This document shows positions 13,208 through 19,928 of a stretch of 28,506 bases of DNA, piece after piece. The notes beneath the pieces are model-generated. The model saw nothing but the letters and a program-made list of their open reading frames with translations, ran no database searches and was not told the origin of the DNA. The position numbers and the translations under genes are program-made. The stretch covers positions 1 through 28,506 of IMG/VR virus record IMGVR_UViG_3300020452_000006. One strand, 5' to 3'. Positions within the stretch are counted from its first letter, which is position 1. The number at the start of each line of letters is the position of its first letter. This DNA is from a virus.

Positions 13208-13555
13208 TTATTGTTGTGGTTCTACATTATCTCCATTTGCATCTATACTGTAACCCGCAAATCCATGTAAGCATTTAGTAGGTGTTAAAGCATGAGTTCC
13301 AAAGTCTATATGTTCAGTAGTCATTATATCATAAAATACGCCATCAAAAAAAACAGGCGGTGTTATTACATGACCATCAGGATCATAAGTTCCAGGTGTT
13401 TCTACTATTTTGCCCATGTCTACTATTGCTTGTGTTGCACTAGAGTTTGTTGTGAGTTGTTGACCTTCAACCTCTACTACCTGAGTAACTCCTTTATCTA
13501 AGAAGTCAGCATCAGCTTGTGCTTTATTATCGTATTGTAGTTTGTATATATTCAT
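13208..13555 (-). CDS. Hypothetical virion-region protein, 115 aa
   Basis: Not recognised by function. N-terminus MNIYKLQYDNKAQADADFLD, then a beta-rich C-terminal half (TPPVFFDGVFYDIMTTEHID). There is no signal or membrane segment. It lies between the spike and portal genes with gaps of 1 and 2 nt, so it belongs to the structural unit and may be a small virion or assembly protein. Confidence 0.6.
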   Translation of the reverse strand: MNIYKLQYDNKAQADADFLDKGVTQVVEVEGQQLTTNSSATQAIVDMGKIVETPGTYDPDGHVITPPVFFDGVFYDIMTTEHIDFGTHALTPTKCLHGFAGYSIDANGDNVEPQQ

Positions 13556-13556
13556 A

Positions 13557-14732
13557 TTAAGTAGTTAAAGCTAATAGTTGAGCATCTGTTAAAATTGTAT
13601 CATAAACTTGTAGCTGTCGTATTTTGCCATTAAAGTTCCAAGAGCTGGGACTTGCAGCATAGTACCCCCAGATATTACTAAAAGTACCTGTTGCTGTTGC
13701 AGTAGTTGTTGATGCGATAGCTTCCGTACCATTTATCCAAATTGCAGAATCTCCACTTTTATATTTAGCCGCTATTTTAAAAAAACCTGCTGGCTTTGTT
13801 TGAGGATTACTCCACCAAGAAGAAATTATTAGCCAAGATCCTCCAATCATTATGCTTAACCATAGTGATAATCCATTACTTGCCGACCCTATTGCTATCC
13901 AATTTGTACTGTCATCTCCAATTGAAATAACACTATCGGCAGCAACATTATCAGCACTTATTTCTAAAAATAAAACTCCCTCAGACGACCCCATTAAAGT
14001 AGACAATCCTGATTTGTAAAATGTAGTTAGATTTCTTGTAACTGTTGCTGCTGTTGTTGGAATGTAAGAAGTAGCATACGAACCTACTTCAACTTGTGAA
14101 CCAAATAATAGAAAATCGCCTAAAGACCCGCCACCAACTTGTTCTACACCTATTAAAGTTGTACCTGATGCAACTGTAAAATTAAAAGAAACTCTAGTCC
14201 ATGTAGAAGTGTTTACTTGTGAAATATAAGAAAAAGGCGCAACTATGTTTGCAAAAGTATTACCACTAAAAACCCCTACTTTCATTTCAGTAGCATTTAT
14301 ATTTTTTGCGTAAAATGAGCAAGTGTACTCTCCTGCTGCAACACTATAAAATGCATTCCAAGTTATCATATACCCACCTGCCGAAACTTCAAATTTGGTT
14401 GCATTATTAGTTCCATCAGGTGATGTTGCAGCATTTGCAGTAACTACTACATTAGAACTTGACCTGTTAGTTGTGTAATCATTACTGTAAATATTAATAT
14501 TAGTTCTTTGAGGCTCTACTAAAAGACTTGGACAACTACCATCTGAATAGTCAAGTTGAGGTTCGTTTACTGCAACAGATTCTATCACCCCTGCTGAGTC
14601 TACTCTTGTAGCAGTTGTAGCTCTTGTAATCTCTAAATCTGCTAAACCACTATCAGGCTTAATACTATAAAGAGTTCCTGCTTTACCTGCATTAGCAGTT
14701 GTAATTATTTTAGCATCATCTAATAATGTCAT
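13557..14732 (-). CDS. Lectin-like spike or fibre protein
   Basis: A 391-aa protein. The N-terminus has RATTATRVDSAG and CPSLLVEPQRTN, a motif found in many phage spike proteins. Residues 80-230 read as a carbohydrate-binding jelly roll (YTCSFYAKNINATEMKVGVF, WTRVSFNFTVASG). Residues 245-391 resemble a LamG/concanavalin-type domain (GFFKIAAKYKSGDSAIWING, then RQLQVYDTILTDAQLLAL). It probably binds host surface glycans from the capsid or tail. The start overlaps the stop of the 59-aa gene as ATGA. Confidence 0.75.
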   Translation of the reverse strand: MTLLDDAKIITTANAGKAGTLYSIKPDSGLADLEITRATTATRVDSAGVIESVAVNEPQLDYSDGSCPSLLVEPQRTNINIYSNDYTTNRSSSNVVVTANAATSPDGTNNATKFEVSAGGYMITWNAFYSVAAGEYTCSFYAKNINATEMKVGVFSGNTFANIVAPFSYISQVNTSTWTRVSFNFTVASGTTLIGVEQVGGGSLGDFLLFGSQVEVGSYATSYIPTTAATVTRNLTTFYKSGLSTLMGSSEGVLFLEISADNVAADSVISIGDDSTNWIAIGSASNGLSLWLSIMIGGSWLIISSWWSNPQTKPAGFFKIAAKYKSGDSAIWINGTEAIASTTTATATGTFSNIWGYYAASPSSWNFNGKIRQLQVYDTILTDAQLLALTT

Positions 14733-14908
14733 TCTATATTATTTATGAAGGTTAGTATATCAGTTAAACATGCTTCAGCTTCCGTAGTACCACCATCAGT
14801 TGAAACTCTATTTGTGAAGTCAGCAATCATGGTACCAATAGCTCCGCCACCACCACCACCACCTGCTTTGATGTTATTTAAACTTATGCCTAATTTAAGT
14901 GCTAACAT
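14729..14908 (-). CDS. Small glycine-run protein, 59 aa
   Basis: A short gene from the ATG at 14908 to the TGA at 14731-14729. The protein has a helical start (MLALKLGISLNNIKAG), a run of seven glycines and a C-terminal segment ending LTDILTFINNIE. It is coupled to the spike gene by ATGA and starts 3 nt after its upstream neighbour ends. The glycine run looks like a flexible joint of a small virion protein, perhaps an anchor for the spike. Confidence 0.6.
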   Translation of the reverse strand: MLALKLGISLNNIKAGGGGGGGAIGTMIADFTNRVSTDGGTTEAEACLTDILTFINNIE

Positions 14909-14911
14909 ATT

Positions 14912-15187
14912 CTATGTAGTAGCTCCTTCATGATAACCTATTCCAATTCCACTCGTAAGGGTAATTGCAGTTACATTCATAAACAAGGTTGTCCCTGCCG
15001 CTAAAGTCGTATGTAAAGCTGCTTCTCCAGTTGCATCAGCTACTGTAATTGAAGCTACTACACTTTCAACTGGGAAGTAGACACAGTACCAGTCTTTGCT
15101 AGTTTGTGCTGCTGTTGTAAAGATTTCAGTACCTCCGTTTTTACCTAATTGCTCTGTTAAGAGTTGTTGTACATTTTCTATTGCCAT
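14912..15187 (-). CDS. Small virion-like protein, 91 aa
   Basis: Not recognised by name. Alanine- and threonine-rich and beta-rich after a short N-terminal helix (IENVQQLLTEQLGKN). Composition and position among structural genes suggest a minor virion or capsid-decorating protein. The start is preceded by an A-rich run without Shine-Dalgarno, as for the major capsid gene. Confidence 0.55.
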   Translation of the reverse strand: MAIENVQQLLTEQLGKNGGTEIFTTAAQTSKDWYCVYFPVESVVASITVADATGEAALHTTLAAGTTLFMNVTAITLTSGIGIGYHEGATT

Positions 15188-15197
15188 TTTTTTTTAT

Positions 15198-15686
15198 TTA
15201 TTGTCCGTAATATATATAATTTGTTCCACTAGGCTCTTGCCTTTGTGTGTATTGTACTTGTGCCGTTCCTGCCTTGTCTGCTACATACATCTTACCTTTG
15301 GTTACTAACCCTTGCACTATACCTTTAGTTGCAGCAGGAGGGCTTAAAACATCATTCTCGGTTGCAGGTGCATTTCCTAAAGATATTGTTACAGCACCTA
15401 CCCAACTTACTTCATAAGCCTCATACTTCCAATATCCTGATGGAGATAAGTCTACTGAGCCTGCATATAAATCAGCAGTTGCCGCAGCATCATAATCTAC
15501 TTCAAATTTAGTGTATCTGTTTTTAATAACTTCTGCCGTTCCATATACATAATGAATTGACTTATCCATGTCATTAGTAAACTTTAGCAAATGCCTTATA
15601 TGACTTGAAGAAACTGAAGTGTTGATCCTATTATCTTCCGTTTGAATATAAAAAGTAAAGTCAGTTTCTGTAATTGCTTGTATCAT
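15198..15686 (-). CDS. Minor virion protein, 162 aa
   Basis: A beta-rich protein. MIQAITETDFTFYIQTEDNR and IRHLLKFTNDMDKSIHYVYG in the first half and SGYWKYEAYEVSWVG in the second resemble small structural proteins of Bacteroidota phages. It is the first gene of the spike, portal and lysis unit. Its ATG follows late element 2 by 4 nt, and the capsid/tube unit is closed by a terminator just upstream, so its transcription must start afresh here. Confidence 0.6.
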   Translation of the reverse strand: MIQAITETDFTFYIQTEDNRINTSVSSSHIRHLLKFTNDMDKSIHYVYGTAEVIKNRYTKFEVDYDAAATADLYAGSVDLSPSGYWKYEAYEVSWVGAVTISLGNAPATENDVLSPPAATKGIVQGLVTKGKMYVADKAGTAQVQYTQRQEPSGTNYIYYGQ

Positions 15687-15690
15687 ACAC

Positions 15691-15720
15691 TATATAATAG
15701 AAAAAGTCATTATTTATTTG
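15691..15720 (-). promoter_or_regulatory. Late element 2 (spike, portal and lysis unit)
   Basis: On the minus strand an exact CAAATAAATA (15720-15711), then 8 bases, then an exact TTCTATTATATA (15702-15691), ending 4 nt before the ATG at 15686. It follows an intrinsic terminator at 15727-15755 by a few bases. The terminator-element-gene order is the strongest local argument that the element is a promoter. Confidence 0.7.
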
Positions 15721-15726
15721 GTATAT

Positions 15727-15755
15727 AAAAGAAAAGAGTAGTATTAAACTACTCT
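15727..15755 (-). terminator. Intrinsic terminator after the tail-tube gene
   Basis: AGAGTAGT (minus strand 15755-15748) pairs with ACTACTCT (15742-15735), a perfect 8-bp stem with a 5-base loop, followed on the minus strand by TTTCTTTT. It lies 30 bp after the stop of the 187-aa gene and closes the scaffold-capsid-tube unit. Confidence 0.8.
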
Positions 15756-15785
15756 CCTCTCAGAAATATATATGAAAACTACTAA

Positions 15786-16349
15786 TTAAGATGTTACAAT
15801 AGTACCCATTGTGAATCCTGCATTATCAAATGGCTCTGTTGTATAATCCGCAACCATTGGGAAAGGTAAAGCCTCCATACCATCAAAGGTAAGTGTATAT
15901 CCATTTCTATCCCCCCAAGCAGCACCACTATCCATAGTACCTGCATTAAGTTCCATTCCGTTAGTTGTTCCTAATCCAACGATCACATCATGTCCGTTTG
16001 TTAGTTGTTGATTTAATTGAGCAAATACAATGGTCTTTGTAGCACCTAATAATTTTATTTGATTTTGATCTTCTTTTGTGAGTTTGTTTAAGATAATATT
16101 ACAACTTGGAGTGTAATAAATCGTACCATTCTCACGAGAACCAACGATTGTATCTGTAAGACTCGCAACACCTAAAGGCATTGTGTACCTATATAATACA
16201 TTTGATCCCATTTCTATATCAGTAATTTCTCCTGATGTTTGAGGTATGGAGGTTACTTGATCATATACAGCAAAATAAATAAATTTAATTCCACCACTAA
16301 TCCTATTACAATCTAACCCCCTACCTTTAGTTAATATTCCACAAGCCAT
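15786..16349 (-). CDS. Probable major tail tube protein
   Basis: A 187-aa protein starting MACGILTKGRGLDCNRISGG, an N-terminus I associate with tail proteins of flavobacterial phages. Then come NVLYRYTMPLG, a hydrophilic middle (IILNKLTKEDQNQIKLLGA) and GHDVIVGLGTTNGMELNAGT. Its size suits a siphovirus tube protein. It lies alone between two intrinsic terminators, directly after the capsid gene, as expected for a highly expressed structural protein. The alternative is a capsid decoration protein; no experimental family name can be confirmed from sequence alone. Confidence 0.55.
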   Translation of the reverse strand: MACGILTKGRGLDCNRISGGIKFIYFAVYDQVTSIPQTSGEITDIEMGSNVLYRYTMPLGVASLTDTIVGSRENGTIYYTPSCNIILNKLTKEDQNQIKLLGATKTIVFAQLNQQLTNGHDVIVGLGTTNGMELNAGTMDSGAAWGDRNGYTLTFDGMEALPFPMVADYTTEPFDNAGFTMGTIVTS

Positions 16350-16370
16350 GTTTTTATTGTTTTAAAAGTT

Positions 16371-16396
16371 AAAAAGAGGGGGTTTTTACGCCCCCT
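16371..16396 (-). terminator. Intrinsic terminator after the major capsid gene
   Basis: AGGGGG (minus strand 16396-16391) pairs with CCCCCT (16382-16377) across an 8-base loop, followed on the minus strand by CTTTTT. It lies 12 bp beyond the capsid stop codon. Some read-through must occur, because the tube gene downstream has no late element of its own; the hairpin may also protect the 3' end of the capsid message. Confidence 0.8.
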
Positions 16397-16407
16397 ACTT
16401 TGTGTTA

Positions 16408-17316
16408 TTACGATTGTCTTACGATGTCAGCTCCAGTTCCTGACTGAACACCTGCTGAATAACGAGCAACCAATCTCATGTTGTCTGATCCATCTAAAGC
16501 AGCCATGTCCATCAAAGTAATTCTAGTCGCATCTGATAACAAGTCAGTTCCAAAGAACAAGTTTGACTTCTGAGCTATTACAATTTCATTTGTAGTCATT
16601 CCGTTACAAACAGCTATTTTGTAGCCTTCAAACATTGGCTTATAATCTCCATTCATATTGTAAGCATTAACATATCCTAAAGTAGATACTGCTGAAATAT
16701 ATGCTTGGTAAGTTGTTTGGTTCATGTATATATGTAAATCTTCTTTACCTAATACATTAGCTGGTATAGCTTGAACTGCTCCTTGTAAGTTAGCAATAAT
16801 GTTTCCTGGTACATAAGCACCTGTTGCTGCATCTTGAACAACTGTTGCATCAACTGCTGGTAATAATAAACCAGTTACAGCGCCATTAAATCCATTGAAT
16901 TTCCCTGCAACAGCAGTTCCATCCCAGATTGAATTTTCAGTTGCTTCTGCAATAATTTCCCCCATGTAAGATATTACATAGTCATCAAAAGAAGCTGGTG
17001 GAGGTGCGCCTGCACCTGCTCTCATTTGTAACGCTTCCCAAGAATCTAGTAAAGTTGACTTACAAAGGTCTAGGTTAATTTGTAGATTTTTAGGTTCTAA
17101 TACTTTCTCTGTTAAAGCAAGAGTACCTGCTGAAGTAAAATCACAAGTTGCATCTGCTACTGCTGAAACTGTGTTATTCATAGCCTGTATGTTACTTTTG
17201 TATTTGATATTCTCTATCATTGTTAGATAATCTAACGAGTTTGAAGCTTTTAGTGCAGCACTGATGTAAAAACCAGCGGCTTTCCCTGCAAAGTTTGATG
17301 TTGTAGTAAACGCCAT
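16408..17316 (-). CDS. Major capsid protein
   Basis: A 302-aa protein of HK97-like appearance: an N-terminal helical arm, DYLTMIENIKYKSNIQAMNN, the segment EPKNLQINLDLCKSTLLDSW, a helical FDDYVISYMGEIIAEATENS, and beta strands toward the C-terminus (DLHIYMNQTTYQAYISAVST, MFEGYKIAVCNGM). It directly follows the scaffold gene and the protease group. A strongly A-rich leader precedes the ATG and an intrinsic terminator follows, both fitting high expression. No separate maturation cleavage site is obvious. Confidence 0.85.
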   Translation of the reverse strand: MAFTTTSNFAGKAAGFYISAALKASNSLDYLTMIENIKYKSNIQAMNNTVSAVADATCDFTSAGTLALTEKVLEPKNLQINLDLCKSTLLDSWEALQMRAGAGAPPPASFDDYVISYMGEIIAEATENSIWDGTAVAGKFNGFNGAVTGLLLPAVDATVVQDAATGAYVPGNIIANLQGAVQAIPANVLGKEDLHIYMNQTTYQAYISAVSTLGYVNAYNMNGDYKPMFEGYKIAVCNGMTTNEIVIAQKSNLFFGTDLLSDATRITLMDMAALDGSDNMRLVARYSAGVQSGTGADIVRQS

Positions 17317-17339
17317 TTTTTTTTATTTATTTGTTATTA

Positions 17340-18032
17340 TTATTTATTTAAATTGTATAAGAACTTCTCCTGACTTGTCATTCTTCTAAAATCCTGTGCA
17401 GTAGGAGTTGGTCTTTCTGAGCTAAATTTATTTGTGTTAATCGGTGCATCAGCAGGACTTTCTGCCAATTCCGTTTTAAGTTTTTCGTTCTCAGCTTTTA
17501 GTTTTTCTAATTCATCTTCTGCTGAAAATTCAACTACTTCTTTAGTAGTTATAGTTTTAGGATTTTTAGATGGCTCAGTTACTTCTTCAGCCATTTCTTC
17601 TACATCTCCTGTTTCTCCTATTTGTTTTTTAAGATCACTAACCGCATCTTCTAAGTTCTTGATTCTTTTCTCCATTCCTTCCCAATCATCAACTGATGCT
17701 TCATCATCATCTTCTCCTCTATCTTCTCCCATTTCTTCAACTTCTTCAGATGCTTCAACCTCTTCTTCTGTTTCTGACTCCATAACTTCAGATACCACAC
17801 CTTCTTCTTCAACTCTGAAAGAAACTCCCTCAGCAGTCTTGTAAGTGCCAATAGGTAAAGGTATTGTTGTACCATCTTCAGTAAGGACTGATATGTCCAC
17901 GCCTGATTCTAATTCTTCAGCAGTAGAAACAAAGATTGTGCCATCTTCTGACTTTGCTTGCCAAGCTAATTTAATTTCATCTTCGGCTTTGTTTAAGCCA
18001 AGTGCTACTAATATTTGTTCTTTAATGTCCAT
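17340..18032 (-). CDS. Capsid scaffolding protein
   Basis: A 230-aa protein. The middle (about 75-155) is extremely acidic with Glu/Asp runs, followed by coiled-coil segments (MEKRIKNLEDAVSDLKKQIG; LEKLKAENEKLKTELAES) and a C-terminus with basic residues (AQDFRRMTSQEKFLYNLNK) suited to bind the capsid shell from inside. This is the usual form of a removable scaffold, placed directly before the capsid gene. The N-terminal 70 residues form a small beta-rich domain. The acidic core makes long antisense open frames on the + strand, which are not genes. Confidence 0.75.
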   Translation of the reverse strand: MDIKEQILVALGLNKAEDEIKLAWQAKSEDGTIFVSTAEELESGVDISVLTEDGTTIPLPIGTYKTAEGVSFRVEEEGVVSEVMESETEEEVEASEEVEEMGEDRGEDDDEASVDDWEGMEKRIKNLEDAVSDLKKQIGETGDVEEMAEEVTEPSKNPKTITTKEVVEFSAEDELEKLKAENEKLKTELAESPADAPINTNKFSSERPTPTAQDFRRMTSQEKFLYNLNK

Positions 18033-18044
18033 AGGTTCTTTTTT

Positions 18045-18074
18045 AATATAATAGAATAGTTATTTATTTATTTG
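18045..18074 (-). promoter_or_regulatory. Late element 4 (scaffold and capsid unit)
   Basis: On the minus strand an exact CAAATAAATA (18074-18065), 8 bases, then TTCTATTATATT (18056-18045, 11 of 12), ending 12 nt before the ATG at 18032. It is the copy with the longest leader, AAAAAGAACCT, before the scaffold gene. Confidence 0.65.
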
Positions 18075-18083
18075 ATTTTTAGG

Positions 18084-18476
18084 TTATTTTACTTTCATTT
18101 TACTATATATTGCTTTCATCATTGATAAATCTTTTTCAGATATTTCTAAAAGACTTTGTGTTGTATCTTCTTGCAATTTTTTAGGCAAATCTATACCTAA
18201 TTCTTTTGCTTGTTTTTGTATGTCACGCAACATAGGTGCTGCCTTACTTAATATTTTAACTGATTTTTCTGCATCTGTAATAGCAATAGATAAAAAACCT
18301 TTAGAAGCGTCCATTGAATCAACATATTTTACATAAGCATTACCACCCTGTTCTCTTAACTTTTTGTAATCATCAACTAATCCTAACTCAACCTTTTCTG
18401 CTTTTAGTTGAGTTTTCTGATTTTCTTTTACAAGCTTATTTAAAGCACTTAGTATTTGTTGTGGTGTTGGTTTCAT
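18084..18476 (-). CDS. Coiled-coil protein of the protease group, 130 aa
   Basis: Function unknown; helical throughout. It contains KVELGLVDDYKKL (about 28-40) and KQAKELGIDLPKKL (about 89-102). Both motifs recur in the same order in the C-terminal parts of the two preceding gene products (18485-19375 and 19377-19892). It therefore looks like a free-standing copy of a scaffold-like module attached to the protease. Probably acts in prohead assembly. Confidence 0.6.
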   Translation of the reverse strand: MKPTPQQILSALNKLVKENQKTQLKAEKVELGLVDDYKKLREQGGNAYVKYVDSMDASKGFLSIAITDAEKSVKILSKAAPMLRDIQKQAKELGIDLPKKLQEDTTQSLLEISEKDLSMMKAIYSKMKVK

Positions 18477-18484
18477 ATTATTTA

Positions 18485-19375
18485 TTATAATTGTGAAATA
18501 ATTTTTTGAATTTGTTTTGCTATATTTGAAGCATCTTTTGCACCCATTTCTGCTTCATTTAGTCTTGTTTTAAATAAATTTTGTATATCAGAAGATACAC
18601 CTAATTCCTTAACTCTTTTTACTCCTTCTGCTGCAACTCTTGCAGCTTTCTCATAATTACCTACTGCTGCAACAGCAGTTTCTTCTGCTTTAAATAATCC
18701 AACCTCTATATTGCCAAAATCACTCATAGCTTTATCAAGAGGCTTGTTTATATCATCAATTAAAGCCAACTCAACTTTCTGAACACTTAACAATTCTTTT
18801 AGTGCAGTTCTTATTTCTTCTGTTGTAAATTCTTTCTTATTCATTTGTTCAAATTTATTAGCAAAATACCCCTCAATTGAAAGCCCCTTCAAAGTTCCAT
18901 CTTTTATCTTATTCCATAAGTCATCATTCTCAATCTTCATTTTAACGAACCAAGTTCCGTTAGGCAAGTCGTAGCCATACATTTTAGACTTATCATTATC
19001 TCCTTCTTTAATCCAAGATTCTACTGTTAAAACTCCTGACACTCTATCTTGGTGTTCGTAAGTTGCTTTATGATGATTGTTATGTTTTAAATATAATTCT
19101 GCTGCACGAGCTACTGTCGCTTTTGAAAAGAAAACATAATACTCACTATCTGTGTTAGGATCATATCTAAAGATTTGCTTGTTAGGTATTAAAGCAGGAC
19201 TAACTAGCATACGTTTTTCTTCATCTACCTTAGCGAAAGTCAAGTTGTTTTTCTCTTTACCAAAGAAAACAAAATCTTGCTCTATTGCAGGTGAATTTAC
19301 TAGCGATATTGCATCAATAGCTAGTTCTTCGCTATCATCTGCTATTACTAATTCTACTATTTTAGTTTCTTTCAT
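18485..19375 (-). CDS. XkdF-like prohead protease with coiled-coil tail
   Basis: A 296-aa protein. Residues 1-175 match the XkdF-type serine protease pattern: LVSPALIPNKQIFRYD, YYVFFSKATVARAAELYL, TYEHQ with candidate catalytic H108, TVESWIKEGDNDKSKMYGYD, TWFVKMKIENDDLW and GLSIEGYF with candidate nucleophile S166. It would digest the scaffold during capsid maturation. Residues 190-296 form a helical domain with KVELALIDD and VKELGV, shared with both neighbouring genes, probably a built-in scaffold segment. It follows the cysteine-rich gene with a 1-nt gap. Confidence 0.8.
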   Translation of the reverse strand: MKETKIVELVIADDSEELAIDAISLVNSPAIEQDFVFFGKEKNNLTFAKVDEEKRMLVSPALIPNKQIFRYDPNTDSEYYVFFSKATVARAAELYLKHNNHHKATYEHQDRVSGVLTVESWIKEGDNDKSKMYGYDLPNGTWFVKMKIENDDLWNKIKDGTLKGLSIEGYFANKFEQMNKKEFTTEEIRTALKELLSVQKVELALIDDINKPLDKAMSDFGNIEVGLFKAEETAVAAVGNYEKAARVAAEGVKRVKELGVSSDIQNLFKTRLNEAEMGAKDASNIAKQIQKIISQL

Positions 19376-19376
19376 A

Positions 19377-19892
19377 TTATCTAATTGCAGGGTATTTTAA
19401 CATATTTATTTCTCTTGACAAATCTTTATTAGATTCTTCTAAAACTGCAACACCTTTTATGTCATTTACTTTTACTCCTAATTCTTTTGCAGCAGTTGTA
19501 GCATCTTTAACTCTATTGTTATTAAAAGATATTTGCTTTTCTATTTCATCAGTTTCAGTTCTTGTTTTTTCCCATAAATCATTATAAGATTTGAAAGCTT
19601 TTTCTATTTTTTCAACTAATTTTTTAGATTTTTTAACAAGCCCCTCACTTTTCTTAGCTGCTTTGTCTAAATCTTGCGCTAAACCAAAATCAAATCTTTT
19701 AGTTGCACTTAAATTATATTCTTTTAATTCTTTTTCGTATTCTTCATACGTTTTACCTAAAGGTGTTGGATATTGTTTCATTTCACTATATTTTTTTGGA
19801 TTAGCTTTTTCACAAGATTCTTTGGAGTCGTATTTACACTCTCCTGTATTACCCCACTTGTATTTTCCATCTTTACATTGTTTACACGGCAT
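19377..19892 (-). CDS. Cysteine-rich N-terminus plus coiled-coil protein, 171 aa
   Basis: The first 30 residues hold four cysteines in a pattern suited to bind zinc (CKQCKDGKYKWG, GECKYDSKESCEKANP). A linker rich in Tyr, Lys and Glu follows. The rest is coiled coil with RFDFGLAQDLDKA and AKELGVKVND, the module seen in the protease C-terminus and in the 130-aa protein. Probably an assembly factor of the prohead; position before the protease gene supports this. It is the first gene of its unit, 2 nt after late element 5. Confidence 0.6.
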   Translation of the reverse strand: MPCKQCKDGKYKWGNTGECKYDSKESCEKANPKKYSEMKQYPTPLGKTYEEYEKELKEYNLSATKRFDFGLAQDLDKAAKKSEGLVKKSKKLVEKIEKAFKSYNDLWEKTRTETDEIEKQISFNNNRVKDATTAAKELGVKVNDIKGVAVLEESNKDLSREINMLKYPAIR

Positions 19893-19894
19893 AT

Positions 19895-19924
19895 TATATA
19901 ATAGATTTAATTAATATTTATTTG
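19895..19924 (-). promoter_or_regulatory. Late element 5 (protease unit)
   Basis: On the minus strand an exact CAAATAAATA (19924-19915), 8 bases, then ATCTATTATATA (19906-19895, 11 of 12), ending 2 nt before the ATG at 19892. It sits in the 36-bp gap after the tape measure gene. Confidence 0.65.
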
Positions 19925-19928
19925 ATTT

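Noticed and set aside
14841-14875. CCA/CCG triplet run as a possible microsatellite or regulatory repeat
   Set aside because: It is the coding sequence of the seven-glycine run in the 59-aa protein, read on the other strand.
17317-17339. CAAATAAATA before the major capsid gene as a sixth late element
   Set aside because: Only the upstream box is present; TTCTATTATATA is missing. It is better read as the A-rich translation leader seen before many genes.
17434-17844. 136-codon serine-rich open frame on the + strand
   Set aside because: It mirrors the Glu/Asp-rich scaffold coding sequence; reverse complements of GAA/GAG/GAT-rich DNA read as Ser/Phe-rich open frames.
17651-17875. Lysine-rich 74-codon minus frame inside the scaffold gene
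   Set aside because: It is an out-of-frame reading of the acidic repeats and is fully contained in a well-supported gene.
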